Shown: positions 11,251-23,269, counted from the stretch's first letter. The stretch is DNA of 64,000 bases from Brevipalpus yothersi (GCA_003956705.1 QZCP01000368.1:124001-188000); one strand, 5' to 3'. Program-made: numbers and translations. The notes: a model not told the origin generated them from the letters alone.

Positions 11251-11853
11251 ATTCTAATAATAATAATCGAATCTTCAAAGTGAGGGAGAAAATTCTTGAA
11301 AAATTTATGCCCACTATACGATTATCTTCAAGCGTACAACTTGTGGTTGTAGTATGGAATGATAAAATAACTTCGTTTCCGAAAATTTTCCCTAGTTTCC
11401 TTAGATGCTAGATATCATAGAGATGAATTAAAATACATGTATTGTAGTAGGCTGATCAACTTCCTCTTTGAAAATGATGTTAATACATAATTTCCTCAAC
11501 CTGTGATTGAGTTTTCACCATACTAAGCTTATAAAAACCAACACACATGAGAATTGTTTTGATGGGTTTGTATAATCTCTACTTTCTCTGACTTGAACAT
11601 GATAAAACTAATCGCACATTAATGATACAATCAAATAATAGATGAAAGAATAAATTAATCAATTTCAATTTCATCATTTGCCAGAGACTTTTTCCATCAT
11701 CAAAAATCGCAATGAATTTCGAAACTGAACAAAACTCAAAATTCCACTCTTGTATCTAAGATACTAGAAACTAAGAGTCAACAACTGTTTTTTCCAAGCA
11801 TGAAGATAATTGGGTTCAAATTGATTTGATAAAACTGATAGATTTGAGCTTTA

Positions 11854-12327
11854 TCACTCGTCAGAGTTGAAACTCAATGTTTTCTCTTCAAAATTGAATT
11901 CACTTTTATACTTGGAAAGAAGAGGTTGACCAAACAACCATTTCCCATCACCTGTGGTAGTGATTGAAACGAAACAATATTCAGGTCCACACACAGAAAA
12001 ATCTGTAACATTGAGCGATAGGATTTGGCCTCCAACACCAATGCTTATGTTGGGTATCTTGGGAATATCGGATGTTAGAATTATTATAGCTCCAGCAGGA
12101 ACTAGGTGGGCGTATATTGACTTCAAGAAATCATAGAACACGGAATCGGGGACAGCAATAAGAGGAAACAGGCTACCCATGTTCACCTTGCAATCTGTTT
12201 TTCCACAGAACTTTTCTACACCGACGTTGATCTGATCAGCTTTGAATTCCCATTTGTTCTGATTGGAAAGAGGGACAGAGGCAATAGAGAAAGCATCTGA
12301 TTTATCAGACGAGCTTATTGGCTTTAT
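11854..12327 (-). pseudogene. Pepsin-like protein fragment (copy A)
   Basis: The minus-strand frame ending in KTLSFNSDE matches the C-terminal half of exon 3 of the pepsin-like gene at 13334-14500. Shared landmarks are NKWEFKADQI, KFCGKTDCKVN, SDIPKIP, GGQILSLNV and LFGQPLL. The second catalytic motif region reads VNMGSLFPLIAVP, so no DTG is left. Homology stops at about 12328 where a dispersed repeat begins, so exons 1-2 and the first half of exon 3 are missing. The remaining frame is open, but no promoter or start is visible. Confidence 0.75.
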
Positions 12328-12328
12328 G

Positions 12329-13061
12329 AGTTATTTTGGATGCATACCGCGAGTTCGTTGGTGACTTATAACCAATTTTTTATGTTTTTTCGCGCCTGTA
12401 GCTGTTTAATGAGATTTTCTCCAAAAATTCAAAAAATAGCAGGTTTAGAAAGCTAAAACATTCTATCATTTTTTATCTACTCTCATCCATGGATTATGCT
12501 AGTGTCGTGTTTTGTTTTTTTTTGAGATACAGTCTCTTGACTCCTAAAAAGGTATGCTCTCTGAAGATTTTCTCCATCTAGCTCCTATAAATGCTCAACG
12601 CATTCGCCCATACAGATGTGGATCAGAGACACTCAAATAACACACATGAATTATTCTCTCCGAAAGGAAAATTGTCAAAGAATTCAAAAAAGAGTAGATA
12701 TAATCGTGCATCCTGATCAATTTGAGAGAGAGAGAGAGCTCCTAAGGAGAGTTTCAGAGTCCCAAACGAAATAAATCATTTCGATAAGACCTCCTCCATT
12801 CAATTTCATCTTATCATTTCAGTACTCACAGGGTTATTAATTATCAATTGCCCCTCCAAAACCTACTTTTCAACATTCCAGGACTTTCCACACTTTACGT
12901 TCACCCAACGCTAACACATGTCGTACCTTTGGAAGAGGCTCACAGGCTTGTCAATGCTAACCGATCATGGATCATCTCTCCACTCTACTGGCTGTATGCC
13001 CTAAGGCGACGGCAAGGGTCATCGACTTTGGAAACATTGATCTTCTGAAAGCTGTGAGTCT
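12329..13061. repeat. Dispersed repeat R1, copy 1
   Basis: About 730 bases homologous to 39959-40650 in the same orientation, starting at TTATTTTGGATGCAT and ending near TGATCTTCTGAAAGCTG. Both copies contain a short plus-strand frame with PGLSTLY and THV(V/I)PLEEA; it is broken in copy 2 by a stop. No terminal inverted repeats are seen. It truncates copy A of the pepsin-like family. Confidence 0.75.
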
Positions 13062-13333
13062 TTCGAAGGTGATGACCAGCCACGAAATTCGCTTATTTGC
13101 TCTACATATTCTGGTGTATTCGAATGATTTATGATTCTTGCAGTACTCTTTCCTCGAAATAAGTTCTTGGTGGATTTGACATATCATGTTATATTTCACT
13201 CAGCATTAGTTTTGCACATCAGAGGATCGAGCCAACCAACACATTTCTGTTTTCACTGATGGGATAGTTCCAAATTTTACTGAAACAAGGTAAAAAACGG
13301 ATCTTGATGCTGTGCATCCCTTCAAGAGATGCC

Positions 13334-14500
13334 CTATTCCTTTGAGGAGAAACTCATCGTTTTAACGGCAAAATTAAATTCATTATAGTTACTCAGGAGG
13401 AACTGTGATCCAAGAGTCCATTCGGAGCCATTGAAATTAACTCCAAGAATGCAAATCTGTGGGTCACATTCAGCGAATATGGTGATACTGACAGAGATGG
13501 TTTGCTTATTAGCAGTGAACTCTAGTCTGGGAACTTGAGGAATATCGCGCGTCGGAATATAGTAGATATTATAGTCTTGATTATATACCGCATGCATTGT
13601 ATCCAGAAAAGTGTCTTGTAAAGTTTCAGGGATGATAATTCCAGAGCATGTGATGTCAATGTTCACTAAACATCCTGTCGAGCTGCAAAATTCTTGTCCA
13701 CCAGCACTAATACTATCTGATTTGAATTGCCATTTATCAGGATTGGATAGAGAAGCGACGAATTCCCACTCCAGGCTTAGGTTTTCAGAGGAACTTTGAA
13801 AAATTAGCTCCCCACTTTTCAAGCTAGTAAGATTGAATGAAAACCGATCAGCTCTCCCAGATTTGAGCAAATTTTGAGGGATGGTCTTCAACTTGGATGA
13901 TATACTCTTCCCTGGAGCCAATCCAAAAGCACCACTAAAATTTCCTGGATCAACTCCCGTGAGAATGAGTGAGCCTTCAATGAAATCCTGAGCCTCCAAT
14001 ATCAACCCACCTATAAATTTTTCAGTTTTAGAATAGTAAAATTATTGATATTCATTTTCATTTTCATTTCTTACTTATATTGGTGATTTCTGTTGATATG
14101 TAGCCTTCGTTGGTTATTGCAAAGTCTTGGAAGTCGATGATTTCTCCTGATGTATTATAAGTTGTACTTTGTTCACATCGATACATCTTCACTTCCTCGC
14201 AGAAATAAGGATGTGGAATTTTCTCACATTTGTCGGATAGCACCCAAAACAGAGGGTTCATGTTTTCGACAGTGAAATTGAAAAATTGTGGAGGGGAGCC
14301 CATTGAAATTTGCACAATCAACCAGTCAAGGTTATTATCTGCAAGTGGAACAGAATGGTCAAATGAAATCTGATGAGATTTCGAAATATATTGTTTGTGA
14401 GCTTACCGTAGAGTAGAGGAACTTTGAAAATGGAAGATTCTGATGTTTGAGAGCTATGAGCTACCATCACAGAGCAGAAGGCTAAAACAATAATGATCAT
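13334..14500 (-). CDS. Secreted pepsin-like protein, catalytic motifs degenerate (copy B)
   Basis: Three exons on the minus strand: 14407-14500, 14075-14338 and 13334-14010, with introns of 68 and 64 nt, GT-AG and phase 1. The product is 344 residues with a signal peptide (MIIIVLAFCSVMVAHSSQ). The pepsin fold is recognisable: MGSPPQFFNFTV (cf. IGTPPQ), then FWVLSDKC, the GGxxFSG-like segment GVDPGNFSGAFGLAPG, KWQFKSDSISAGGQEFC and a C-terminal LGSQFLLSNYNEFNF (cf. GDxFLR). The first catalytic DTGS is replaced by VENM and the second DTGT by DITC. Protease activity is therefore very unlikely, and a binding or decoy role is possible. Copies A, C and D in this window are broken or partial. Confidence 0.85.
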
Positions 14501-16680
14501 TTTTCAACCCGAGTCCAGCTCAATTGCCGTTCATTGAGATTGCATCACAATAAGTAAAATTACCAGAAATTTGCTAAAAATTCACCCTGATCGTCAATAC
14601 CTATGTTCTCTGACTACATTGAAGTGAGATGAGTAGCAATCATTAGTCCAGTGATACCTCACATATAATCATATTCATGTGTGCAGGCTGATTGAGATAA
14701 CATGATCAGTTCCACCTTGGTAGAGGTGCAATGAATTATTTCAACTATTGTTTATATCATCTTTTTTGGAATAACTCTCAATCAGCTCACGCGGTTTGCT
14801 TTTCCATCTTGGTATCTGATGAACTCGAGTTGCTCTTAGAAAGTACTGGATAATGGAAAACATGTGAGAACAATGGATTTTATCTATGAAATGGAATTTC
14901 CACCTTTTAATATTGTAATTTCTGATTGTGAGCATCCCTCTCTGCAAACGAAAACATTATGAATCTATCTGACTCCTGACTTCCTCTGGACGCCAGCTTT
15001 CATAATTAAAACTAGATAACAATGTACCAACACTGATTGAAATGACCATTTTTGCTTCTCCTCAATGAAAAAATTCGAATGTTCTCAGAACAATAACAGG
15101 AGATTCTTGAAATTTGTAGCTTCATACACTTAGAGTGCTAGTTCGATATCGAGCTCAAGTGAACTCGATAATTTTCCATGTTTCATCCCGACAAATTGGT
15201 GGGTGGAACAAGAATTTCATGACAAGAATTTAGACGATTCAATGAGAATCATTTCAGTTTTGTGATTTGCTCTCCAATCAACACAAGAACAATATCTAAT
15301 CAATTCGGTATTTATTATCTCATCAAGAAAAAATGTACAAATAGAGAATCGTTATCAACATTGGCAGATGCCAAAAAGTATAAATTAGTCACTCTTTTCC
15401 TTAGCCCAAAATTTTAATGAACTTATGAAACTTTCTGAAGATGATTCTTTATTATCTTTCTTGATCTTCACTCACCTTGATCTATTGGTCATTGGATTGT
15501 GAATGGGACCAAATGCTCATGAAACATCAGTACTAGCGAGGTGTTTTGCGTTGTAAGTCATAATAAAATCTGGTGTGGGCAGAGAAACCAATAGGCATTT
15601 GGTTTTCAATGGAATGATTAGAGATTTCACCGCTTTCGAACGGGATGAAAAGATACTGGTATTGATAGAATCATCAAGAAGAAAAGTGAGAGTAGATGAT
15701 CCTGGATGAACACCATGATTAGCATCTGGCTGGTACTCAGTTCATTTGAGAAATGATCTTTAAAATTCGTGAGAAAGTTTCTGTAACTGAGGCAGTCTGT
15801 AACTTGAGATCTCAATAAGATGAGGATTTCCACGATCTCTAGATGGCTTATTATACGAATAAGAAGGCTTCAAATCTTGCTCATTGCATATGATTTCATT
15901 GTGTGAAGATAAATTCATAAATACAAAGGAATCACACCTAGAACCACAACAGTTTTGAACTTATGAGCAACGGTGAAGGTCCTACTATTAAGTGTTTTTC
16001 ATGATACATACATGGAAACATCCTCCTTAACACTTTCACATCTGCCTAAATAAGTTTCTCACTCTTTATTCTGATTTGTTTCGTCAATAAGACCGAGCCA
16101 TTATCAGTTTTGTTTTCTATTTTCGAATAATTCAAGGAATGTGAAGTCTTCATTTTTTTGGAGTTGTGCTTATCGTAGCTCATCTATCGGTATAATCGAA
16201 TCTAACACGATTATGAGGAAGTATTTCATCTGGTTCAAGGTGTTGATAATTTGAACCAATAGAATGTTGTCTGGCCTCATCTACAGGAACACAAAATAAC
16301 GGTTGATATAACTGTTATATCAATCGTTAGAAGAGCAAATGAGTGAACTCTCTCTACTATTAATCACTCAAGGGTAAAGGAAATGGACCATTTTAGCTAT
16401 TTTCTATCACTAGAGAACTTAATTATTTGAAAAATCGTTGAACTCATCGATTTTGAATCATTCTATATCATAACTTAATGATAAGGCAGCTATTTCTTCC
16501 GGCAACTTCTCGGTTGAATTTGTGATTCAAAAATTTTTTGGGCTTCAATGTTCTGCCAATATCCTTTTGGAGAGCAATTAATTGGAAAAGTAACGAAAAA
16601 AAGAGAATCATTTTCACATCATTTTAGCAATTGATGAATGATCTATTGATTAAGATTTATTTTTGATCCAAGAAGCATAC
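14501..16680. other. Intergenic stretch, no supported gene
   Basis: Several ORFs of 60-70 codons, none with recognisable motifs. The bases around 15980-16060 weakly resemble part of the spacer repeat next to the LRR genes (CATGATACATACATGG...AACACTTTCACA). Otherwise nothing is recognised. Confidence 0.4.
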
Positions 16681-16751
16681 CATGGCAGTCATATTTCTAG
16701 TATGATAGTGGAATTTGGTAGTTTGACCGTTTCCATATTTGTCTGAACGCA

Positions 16752-17210
16752 GTGAAGACTCCCTGGGGACAAAAATTGCACTCTTCGTAACTTCATTTTC
16801 CCCTAGGAGCAGTTGTTTGATCTTCATGAAATTTTGCGTATGAGGCCTGTATCATCTGAAGTTGTGCAATACGTTTACTGTCTTGGAAAATTCGGTCCCA
16901 AAAAAAAGTTATGAAGTTTTTAATTTAACATGGGATTCCCCATAGAGGATGGTGCTAACATTCGAACTTGGAAAAATTTTTTCTCAAGGCATGGCTTTAT
17001 ACAACTCAAATTCACTTGGGAAACACAATTATCCGCATGAGAATGTATACAATGATGGTCGGATATGGTTTTGAAAAAAAATTTGAAGACTCCCTGGGGA
17101 AGAAATTTCACCGTTTTGTGATTTACTCTTTCCCTAGAAACAGTTGTTTGATCTTTATGAAATTTTGCATATGAGTTATGTTTTATCTGAAGTTGTGCAT
17201 CACGTTCTTT
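16752..17210. repeat. Imperfect direct duplication
   Basis: The segment GAAGACTCCCTGGGGA...GTTTGATCTTCATGAAATTTTGC...CTGAAGTTGTGCA occurs at about 16752-16870 and again at 17087-17205. The orientation is the same and the spacing about 335 bases. No ORF of interest. Confidence 0.65.
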
Positions 17211-17300
17211 GTTTCAGACCTATGCAATCAAGCAGAAAGTTAGTTGAGTCTTGGTTATTGACAGAGTTAATGCCTGAAAACACTGGAGCTACCAGATATA

Positions 17301-17690
17301 GGTTAGGTCGCGTCATGGATACGTGTCGAAGCCTATACCCGCATGGAACAAAGCCATCAAACATTGGTTAGGTCGCGTCGTGACAATGGGTCGGAGCCCA
17401 TGCCTTCTAATGTTATGTTATGTTAGGATAGGTTGGGTTTGGTTAGGTTAGGTTAAGGTCAATAATTGGATCAACAAACAGGACTGTGATAATTATTGCC
17501 CATTGGACATCACCCATCGGAAATAGGTTAGGTCGTGTCGTGACAACAGGTCGGAGCCCATACCCACGGGGGACAAAGCCATCAAACACTGGTTAGGTCG
17601 CGTTGTGATAATAGGTCGGAGCCCACGCCCTCTTTTGCTATTTTATGTTAGGATAGGTTATGTTTGGTCATGTTAGGTAATGTAATTGGC
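17301..17690. repeat. GC-richer tandem repeat with GGTTAGG motifs
   Basis: Two units of about 160-225 bases (17301 and 17526 onwards), each holding two copies of a block that begins GGTTAGGTCGCGTCGTGA and runs to GGTCGGAGCCCA. Each unit ends in a GTTAGGATAGGTT...GGTTAGG run. The composition differs sharply from the AT-rich surroundings. GGTTAGG-type runs are common interstitial repeats in arthropods; they are not a perfect telomeric array here. Confidence 0.7.
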
Positions 17691-18573
17691 TGGAAGGATA
17701 AATGCTATTACATCATCTCTCACCTGCTAACGAAGGAGACTTATCATGACGATTTATACGGCAGCGTTCAGACTCGGGTTGGTGACCCTACTAGTAGTAT
17801 TTTTTAAGCAGTTTTCATACAGATAGAAGAAGCTCATACGGCTATGAAAAACTTTCATAATAATCATATTAACAATAATTCTCATCATTGCTCGAGGGGC
17901 ATGACTGAAAGTTGTCGGTTTTTGGTCAAGATGGTCATAGTGGGATCGTTCAGCGGCTGATATATCAGAGCTTGATTTAGGCTGAATCAGTTGATATTTA
18001 TCTGAATGTGAGGCTCAAACGGATTCTTTCTCAGTTGGACCTACTGAAGAGAAACGAATTCGTTCAAATAAATTCTCCAACACATTAGCTGGTCAATGTT
18101 GGGCAATGTAAGGAATCCTATATTGAGGTAAGTGTTATGTGCTACATGTAAATGGTCAATTGTGATCAGTGTTAGGAAATTTGAAGTTAATTTGGGCAAG
18201 TCAGTAGTGTTACAAAATCTTGAATCATTCAAACAGTTCAGACTATTGAATTCGTGAAGAAGTTGCTCTTTTTTTCCATGGAAATGGAGATAAGGAAAGA
18301 TGATTCTGGAGGCTGATCACTCACAATGAATGTAAAGTTGATGAATAACAACAGCTATTCAACCGAAGAAGGAAAAAATCCCTTCATTTTGATTTGTGAA
18401 TTGGAAAAGTTCACTCAGAAACGAAAAATTCTTTATGAAATCCTATGAAAACCGAAATCTGTCTAATCTAGTTGGAATCTAGTCAATATTTATTTTTCAA
18501 AACATTCAAATCATAAGGACAAATAACTCATATTGATTCTTTGGATAAATTTGAAAGTTAATTTAGTGAACAT
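17691..18573. other. Intergenic stretch, nothing recognised
   Basis: AT-rich sequence downstream of the pepsin-like pseudogene on the minus strand. No supported feature. Confidence 0.4.
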
Positions 18574-19714
18574 CTAATTTTTTGCAAAACTTATGGTCTT
18601 ATCGGCAAAATTGTATTCACTATCGTATTTGAAGAGGAACGGTAACCCGAGAGTCCATTCGTCTTTATCACTACCCTCCACCGAGACAAAACAGTATCCA
18701 GATTCACATAGCGAATAATCGGTGATATTTAGGGACAAAATTTGGCCATTCACGTTGATATCGAAATCAGGAACTTTCGGGATCTCTGATATTGGGATGA
18801 CAATTTCATCAACCCCAGGATAAATTTTGCCATGAATTGCTTTCATAAAGCGTTTGCCAACTGCTCTAGGAATGACCAGATAATTGGATCGGCAATCAAT
18901 ATTCACTTTACAGCCTTATGACCCGCAAAACTTTTCATCTCCAACACTAATTTGGTCGGATATGAACTGCCAGCTAGTAGAATTTGACACAGGCACTGAA
19001 ACAATCGGATTTTGCATTGAATTTCCAAAAGTCAATAGTCCAGACTTTTGAGAATTAAAATGCAGAGAAAACTGTGTTGCTGCTTTGGATTCAAGGAGAT
19101 GTTCAGGAATTGTCCTCAATTTAGGAGCCGAATTTTCTCCCAAAGCCAATCCAAGAACACCGCTGAATACATTCACATGGATACCATATGGAACTTCTGA
19201 TGCTTCGACGAACTCTTGAGCTTCCAAAGCAATCTGACCTAAATGAGCCAGAGCCTTAGAAATTCCAAGCAATCAAATGTGATTGTACTCACCAATTTGG
19301 AGAAGATCTGACGAAATGTAGCCTGCAATATCCGTGTATTGGTCAAAAAATTGAGCTACCTGTCCTGAGGTGTTATAGGTTGCACTTTTTTCACCTTCAT
19401 ATTTGATCCCTTGACAGAGAGGATACCAACTGGAATTACATTTGTCCGAAGCAAAACCAAAGTGAGAACTCTGTATATCGACTACCATGTTGAGAACCTG
19501 TGGAGGTGATCCAATGTAAATTGGGCCAAAGAAGCCAAAATCTTCATCTACCAGGTACAAAAACAAGAAGAATAATTGAAACTTTGGTTGATCGCAAAAT
19601 CTTATACTCACCATAAGAAAGAGGAATGCTAATTGAAGAGTCAATTAGAGCTTGAGGTATAACCAAGGTGTTTACTGTAAGAACAATACAAATAATTGAC
19701 AGAATAGACAGCAT
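18574..19714 (-). pseudogene. Pepsin-like gene with one premature stop (copy C)
   Basis: Three exons like copy B: 19612-19714, 19293-19547 and 18574-19238, all phase 1 with good GT-AG sites. It starts at ATG 19714 with a signal peptide (MLSILSIICIVLTVN). The whole 341-codon frame is open except for a TAA at 18916-18918, between FCGS and GCKVN, where copy B has Thr. The first catalytic region reads VVDIQSS, so Asp is kept but not TG. The second reads IDCRSNYLVIP. The promoter still looks intact. A single lesion suggests very recent inactivation, an allelic null, readthrough or a base error. The fold is pepsin-like, without a complete active site. Confidence 0.8.
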
Positions 19715-19770
19715 TATGCCGGCCGATAAGAGCTCAATCAAGATTCGATCAGAAAAATTCACTAGGGAAA

Positions 19771-19806
19771 CAATGATCTAGCAATATAATCTGAGAACTT
19801 TAAATA
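19771..19806 (-). promoter_or_regulatory. Core promoter of pepsin-like copy C
   Basis: On the minus strand TATTTAAA (19799-19806) is followed 30 bases later by the initiator TCATTG (19771-19776). The 5' UTR to the ATG at 19714 would be about 60 bases. Confidence 0.55.
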
Positions 19807-20181
19807 CTTTTCGTGAGCAGATTAGTTCTCTCATTTTCCTCGATAAGCCAATATCAAATCTGATCAATCTAGATGCACTCTTCTTCAACCTAAAATGCAC
19901 TGTAGTTAACAGTTACAATTGTGATGGTTGTGATAGATAGCTGTACAATTATATCTGCAGATTTTCAGTGATGCTTTTGCTTTTGATGCCATTGTTCTGT
20001 GAACTGAAGTTTTTCTCCCTTTCACGAACTTCTTTTTGACATTTTTTTTGAATGAATTTTGAGGGAATGTTTTATTACATTTAGTGAATCATGAGGTAAA
20101 CAACTCGATGAAAAGTTACTCTCACAGTATTGACTCTCATATGTATATTTGTTCGTAAGATGAGACATGATTTCATTTGTG

Positions 20182-20509
20182 AAAGGACATGTCCTGAGAA
20201 GGGGAATTTTTGACTCATGGCCGATTCCAAAATTATATTTTCTGAAAGACCATTAGGTGTGGATTACTATAATACCAATTTTTGGCTGCCCGGGTCAAAG
20301 ATTGCTGAGTTCTCGAGGTTCGAAGTTTGACAAAGAAAGTGTCTAGAATTGCAGATTTTTGCTGGAGACGAACGGAATGCATGATGTTAGATTATTCATA
20401 GATCATAGAATCATTAGCTCAGTTCTAGTAGCATTTTAGAGGTGAAAAATGATAATGATCAGATGAAATTTTCAAAATCGGGAATGGACCATTTCCGGAC
20501 ATGTCCTTC
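20182..20509. mobile_element. MITE with GGACATGTCC termini, short form
   Basis: About 330 bases bounded by AAAGGACATGTCC on the left and its inverse, GGACATGTCCTT, on the right. The same palindromic terminus bounds the longer elements at 28622 and 37505-38787. No ORF. Confidence 0.6.
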
Positions 20510-20511
20510 CA

Positions 20512-20860
20512 TCTTTCAGCGTTCTTCACTACCTTCGATTTCTTTTGTTGATCCATCTATTTTGCCTTGAAACTAGGGAACTTACAATCGTTGAGAATTC
20601 ATGTGTGATTATCTAATTCGCTATTCCCGATATTTTCGGATAGAAGAACGTGGCAGGGAAATGAGCAAATGATTCCGTCTCACAGCTTCTCAATAATAAG
20701 GTAATCTTTCACCGAACTTATAGCTGTTAAATCAATAGTAAGACTATTATGAACCTATTGGTGATCTTGAGCCTGAATAAGACATGTCAAAGATACGAGA
20801 GCCACTCATGGGTCAAAACCTTCATCCTTTATCATCTCATATATTCCATGACAGACCAGT
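20512..20860. repeat. Dispersed block R3, copy 1
   Basis: About 330 bases (ACCTTCGATTTC...AATAAGACATGTCAAAGATACGAG...CATATATTCC) homologous to 55437-55778 and 61937-62385. The latter two are part of the LRR segmental duplication; this copy lies next to the MITE at 20182-20509. Coding status unknown. Confidence 0.75.
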
Positions 20861-21269
20861 GCTACAGCACTAACCTAGGTTGGCGAATTATTAAATTGGC
20901 TAAAATACCAACTCGCCCCTAGTGCCTACTAGGGCGGGTTGGCATTTTAGTGAATTTACTTATTCGCAAACCTGGGTTGGTAATTTAGTAAATTTGCTAA
21001 GATACTAATCCACTTCCGGTTTTCTAAATTGAAGGTGGAGCAGCGTTTGACTAGTCAAAATCCAGATTTTGTGCTAGAGAGTAATGATAAATAGATCAAA
21101 TATATGTAAACACAATCGCTTTTCCGCTCTTTCTCAAAAACGGCTCACTCTCAAGCATGGTTTTGCTTTTCATATTAATATTGGTTTTGAGATCTATCTA
21201 GATCTAGAAAACTCATCGTCTACTCTGGTATGTGAGTCGATCAAGACCTATCCCTGCATAAAATTGAGC

Positions 21270-21766
21270 ACTCACACTTGTTAGCTTCTTTGATCGAAAG
21301 AGTATTTCGTTTGATGGATGGAATGTTATTCTTATTAGAAGACCTTATGTTCATGAGGATTCCGATACGGGAATCAAATTCGATCTGAGTTTGGTGGACA
21401 AGAACGGTGAACAAGTTTTTCTCTTCTCTCATATTGAACGAATTCTAGAAGGTTATTTCTCAATTGATGAATATCTGACAATTGTTAGTCTGGCTTTGCT
21501 CTCCATGATGCATGCATAAGGGTTTCCATTCCCGGAAAATGGCCATTGAAGTATTAGCTAGCTTGATACTAGTCCAATGGAGTTCTAAATATAACACAGA
21601 AAAAATGATGAAAGTTGAGTCGTTTCTAGAGTTTCTGAGAATTGTTACATTGCTCAATTATTTCAGATCACCACTATCAATTTTTCAGTTTGTTGCACTC
21701 ATCATAGTCAACTTTTGTCTGAAATTCACTGCAAAACGGAAGAAATTCTGGTGGTTACAGAAATAA
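21270..21766 (+). pseudogene. Decayed membrane-protein gene, family M copy 1
   Basis: A frame from about 21270 reads SFFDRKSISFDGWN...IKFDLSLVDKNGEQVF... to a TAA at about 21518. A second frame then continues to 21766 with a hydrophobic C-terminus (IFQFVALIIVNFCLKF). Compared with the copy at 22800-23215, this one carries about 7 extra bases at the frame junction, a frameshift. I do not recognise the family. The C-terminal hydrophobic segment suggests a membrane-anchored product in the ancestor. Confidence 0.5.
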
Positions 21767-21865
21767 TCAAAGTGTGTATTACTTAATAATTTTCAAAACT
21801 AAATCTCTCCGCTGAAAATTGACATTGCTATCATCTGTTGCGCATGGTTGCCAATTGCAAATCGC

Positions 21866-21907
21866 TATAAAATGAGATCTTTGGAAAGCTCACGATCACA
21901 ATCATTT
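21866..21907 (+). promoter_or_regulatory. Core promoter: TATA box and initiator-like site
   Basis: TATAAAA at 21866, with candidate initiators TCACAA (21896) and TCATTT (21902) downstream, ahead of the two-exon gene starting at 21942. Confidence 0.5.
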
Positions 21908-21941
21908 ACCCTATTCACTTGCTATAGATTGTGTGAGCTCG

Positions 21942-22413
21942 ATGAGGATGGATATCGGTTTCGTGATTCTCTTTTTCTGGTCTCTGTGCGCTGTTGCTAG
22001 ATCAGACTACTCAGTTGATGATTCACATCTTTTCAGAAGAGGTCGCTCAATATCTCAATATCTCGCTCAGAGCTGCTGGATAATACTGATCATTTCCAGG
22101 AATACCAAAACTCCTCAAAGTACTGGATTGGTTGGTCATGGAGAATAGCGATTTCGATAGGAATGAGATGACTGAAGAGAGAGTTAACAAATTCATAGAT
22201 TTCGTTTTGAGTCATCATGACTTGTGTAAAGTGGAACGAGATGGGAGTATTTCTTGTGAAAAACTTCGCCGAAAAATCGACTACAATAAAGGTCCAGCCG
22301 GGACCAGTAATATAGATTTTGATGATAAGAAAGATAGTTTAGGAGAGAAATTCAAAGGGTTCTTATCTTTCAGAGATATCAGCTTTGTCCAACCTTACTG
22401 TACTGTTCAGTAG
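21942..22413 (+). CDS. Small secreted protein of unknown function, two exons
   Basis: Exon 1 is 21942-22041 and exon 2 is 22100-22413. The 58-nt intron has donor GAG|GTCGCT and acceptor TTTCCAG, and joining keeps the frame for 137 residues. The signal peptide is MRMDIGFVILFFWSLCAVARS. The mature part is about 115 residues, charged, with three Cys (DLCKV, ISCEK, PYC). RDGSISCEKL loosely resembles the end of an EF-hand loop but lacks most of its ligands. The TATA promoter upstream supports a real gene. Without splicing neither frame makes a sensible product, so the intron decides the model. No family recognised. Confidence 0.6.
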
Positions 22414-22799
22414 ATAACATCAGAGAGAATCGGATTATGTACAGAGTGCCCAAGAGCAATATAGCAGATTTCGAACTGTTAGTTAAAACAGTCCTCCCGG
22501 CCTGGAAGATTTTCAGTGGAGTTGAAAATAATGTGATTCTATTCATAAACTGGGAGTTGCCGAGACGCGCCTCGTTTCAGCTTCTGAAAACTGATTCAAA
22601 ATGGTAAAATCTCTAGAAAAGCCAGAAAACGTTGTTTTTGACCGATCGAGCAGAAAATGAGCGTGGACAGAGGATGTGAATACAATCATAACAATATCTA
22701 AGAATGACACATAGTTTAATAATTTCAAGACATCATGACTTTCGGGGTGATTGTACAAAAATTGTTAAACACAGGTTTAAAAGCATGTTTTAGGGAGCA

Positions 22800-23215
22800 T
22801 ATGAAATCAAATCAAGTCAAATTCGATTTGAATTTGACAAACGAGAATGATGAATGAATATTTCGTCCTATTTTTATTGAAAAGATTCTGGGAAATTATT
22901 CCTCGATTAATTAACATCTGACAACTGTGAGTCTGGATTTGGTCTTCATGCATGGTGGGTATCATTCTCAAAAAATGGCCATTGAACTCTGAAGCTAGCT
23001 TACAATAGCTTGTAATATTAGTTCGATGAAGTTTGTCGATAAAACACAGCATAAATGATGGAAGTTGAGTAATTTCTAGAATTTTTAAGAAATGCTACTT
23101 TGTTCAATTATTTTGGATCATCACAACCAATTAACCAGTTTGCAAACCTGGTGGCAGTCAGCTTTTGTGTAAAATACATTGCGGAATGGAAAAAGAGTTA
23201 CTCAATCCGAGGATA
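22800..23215 (+). pseudogene. Decayed membrane-protein gene, family M copy 2
   Basis: Homologous to 21385-21766 (VKFDLNLTNEND...KILGNYSSIN...HSQKMAIEL) but with several in-frame stops (after END, after SIN and after IEL). Clearly non-functional. Confidence 0.6.
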
Positions 23216-23269
23216 ATGGATTTTCTATTTTCGACTGATTTTCGAAAACTCATACAGAAAGTAAGAAAA

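Noticed and set aside
14741..14947. 68-codon minus-strand frame after an acceptor-like site
   Set aside because: Composition is not convincing and there is no flanking exon or promoter.
17301..17690. Telomere or CRISPR-like array
   Set aside because: The GGTTAGG runs are short and irregular, the units are few and unequal, and the context is eukaryotic.
20300..20345. tRNA B-box-like GGTTCGAAG
   Set aside because: No A box, acceptor stem or anticodon arm could be built around it. No tRNA gene was found by eye elsewhere in the window.
22215..22280. EF-hand in the small secreted protein
   Set aside because: Only the end of the loop resembles the consensus; most calcium ligands are absent.
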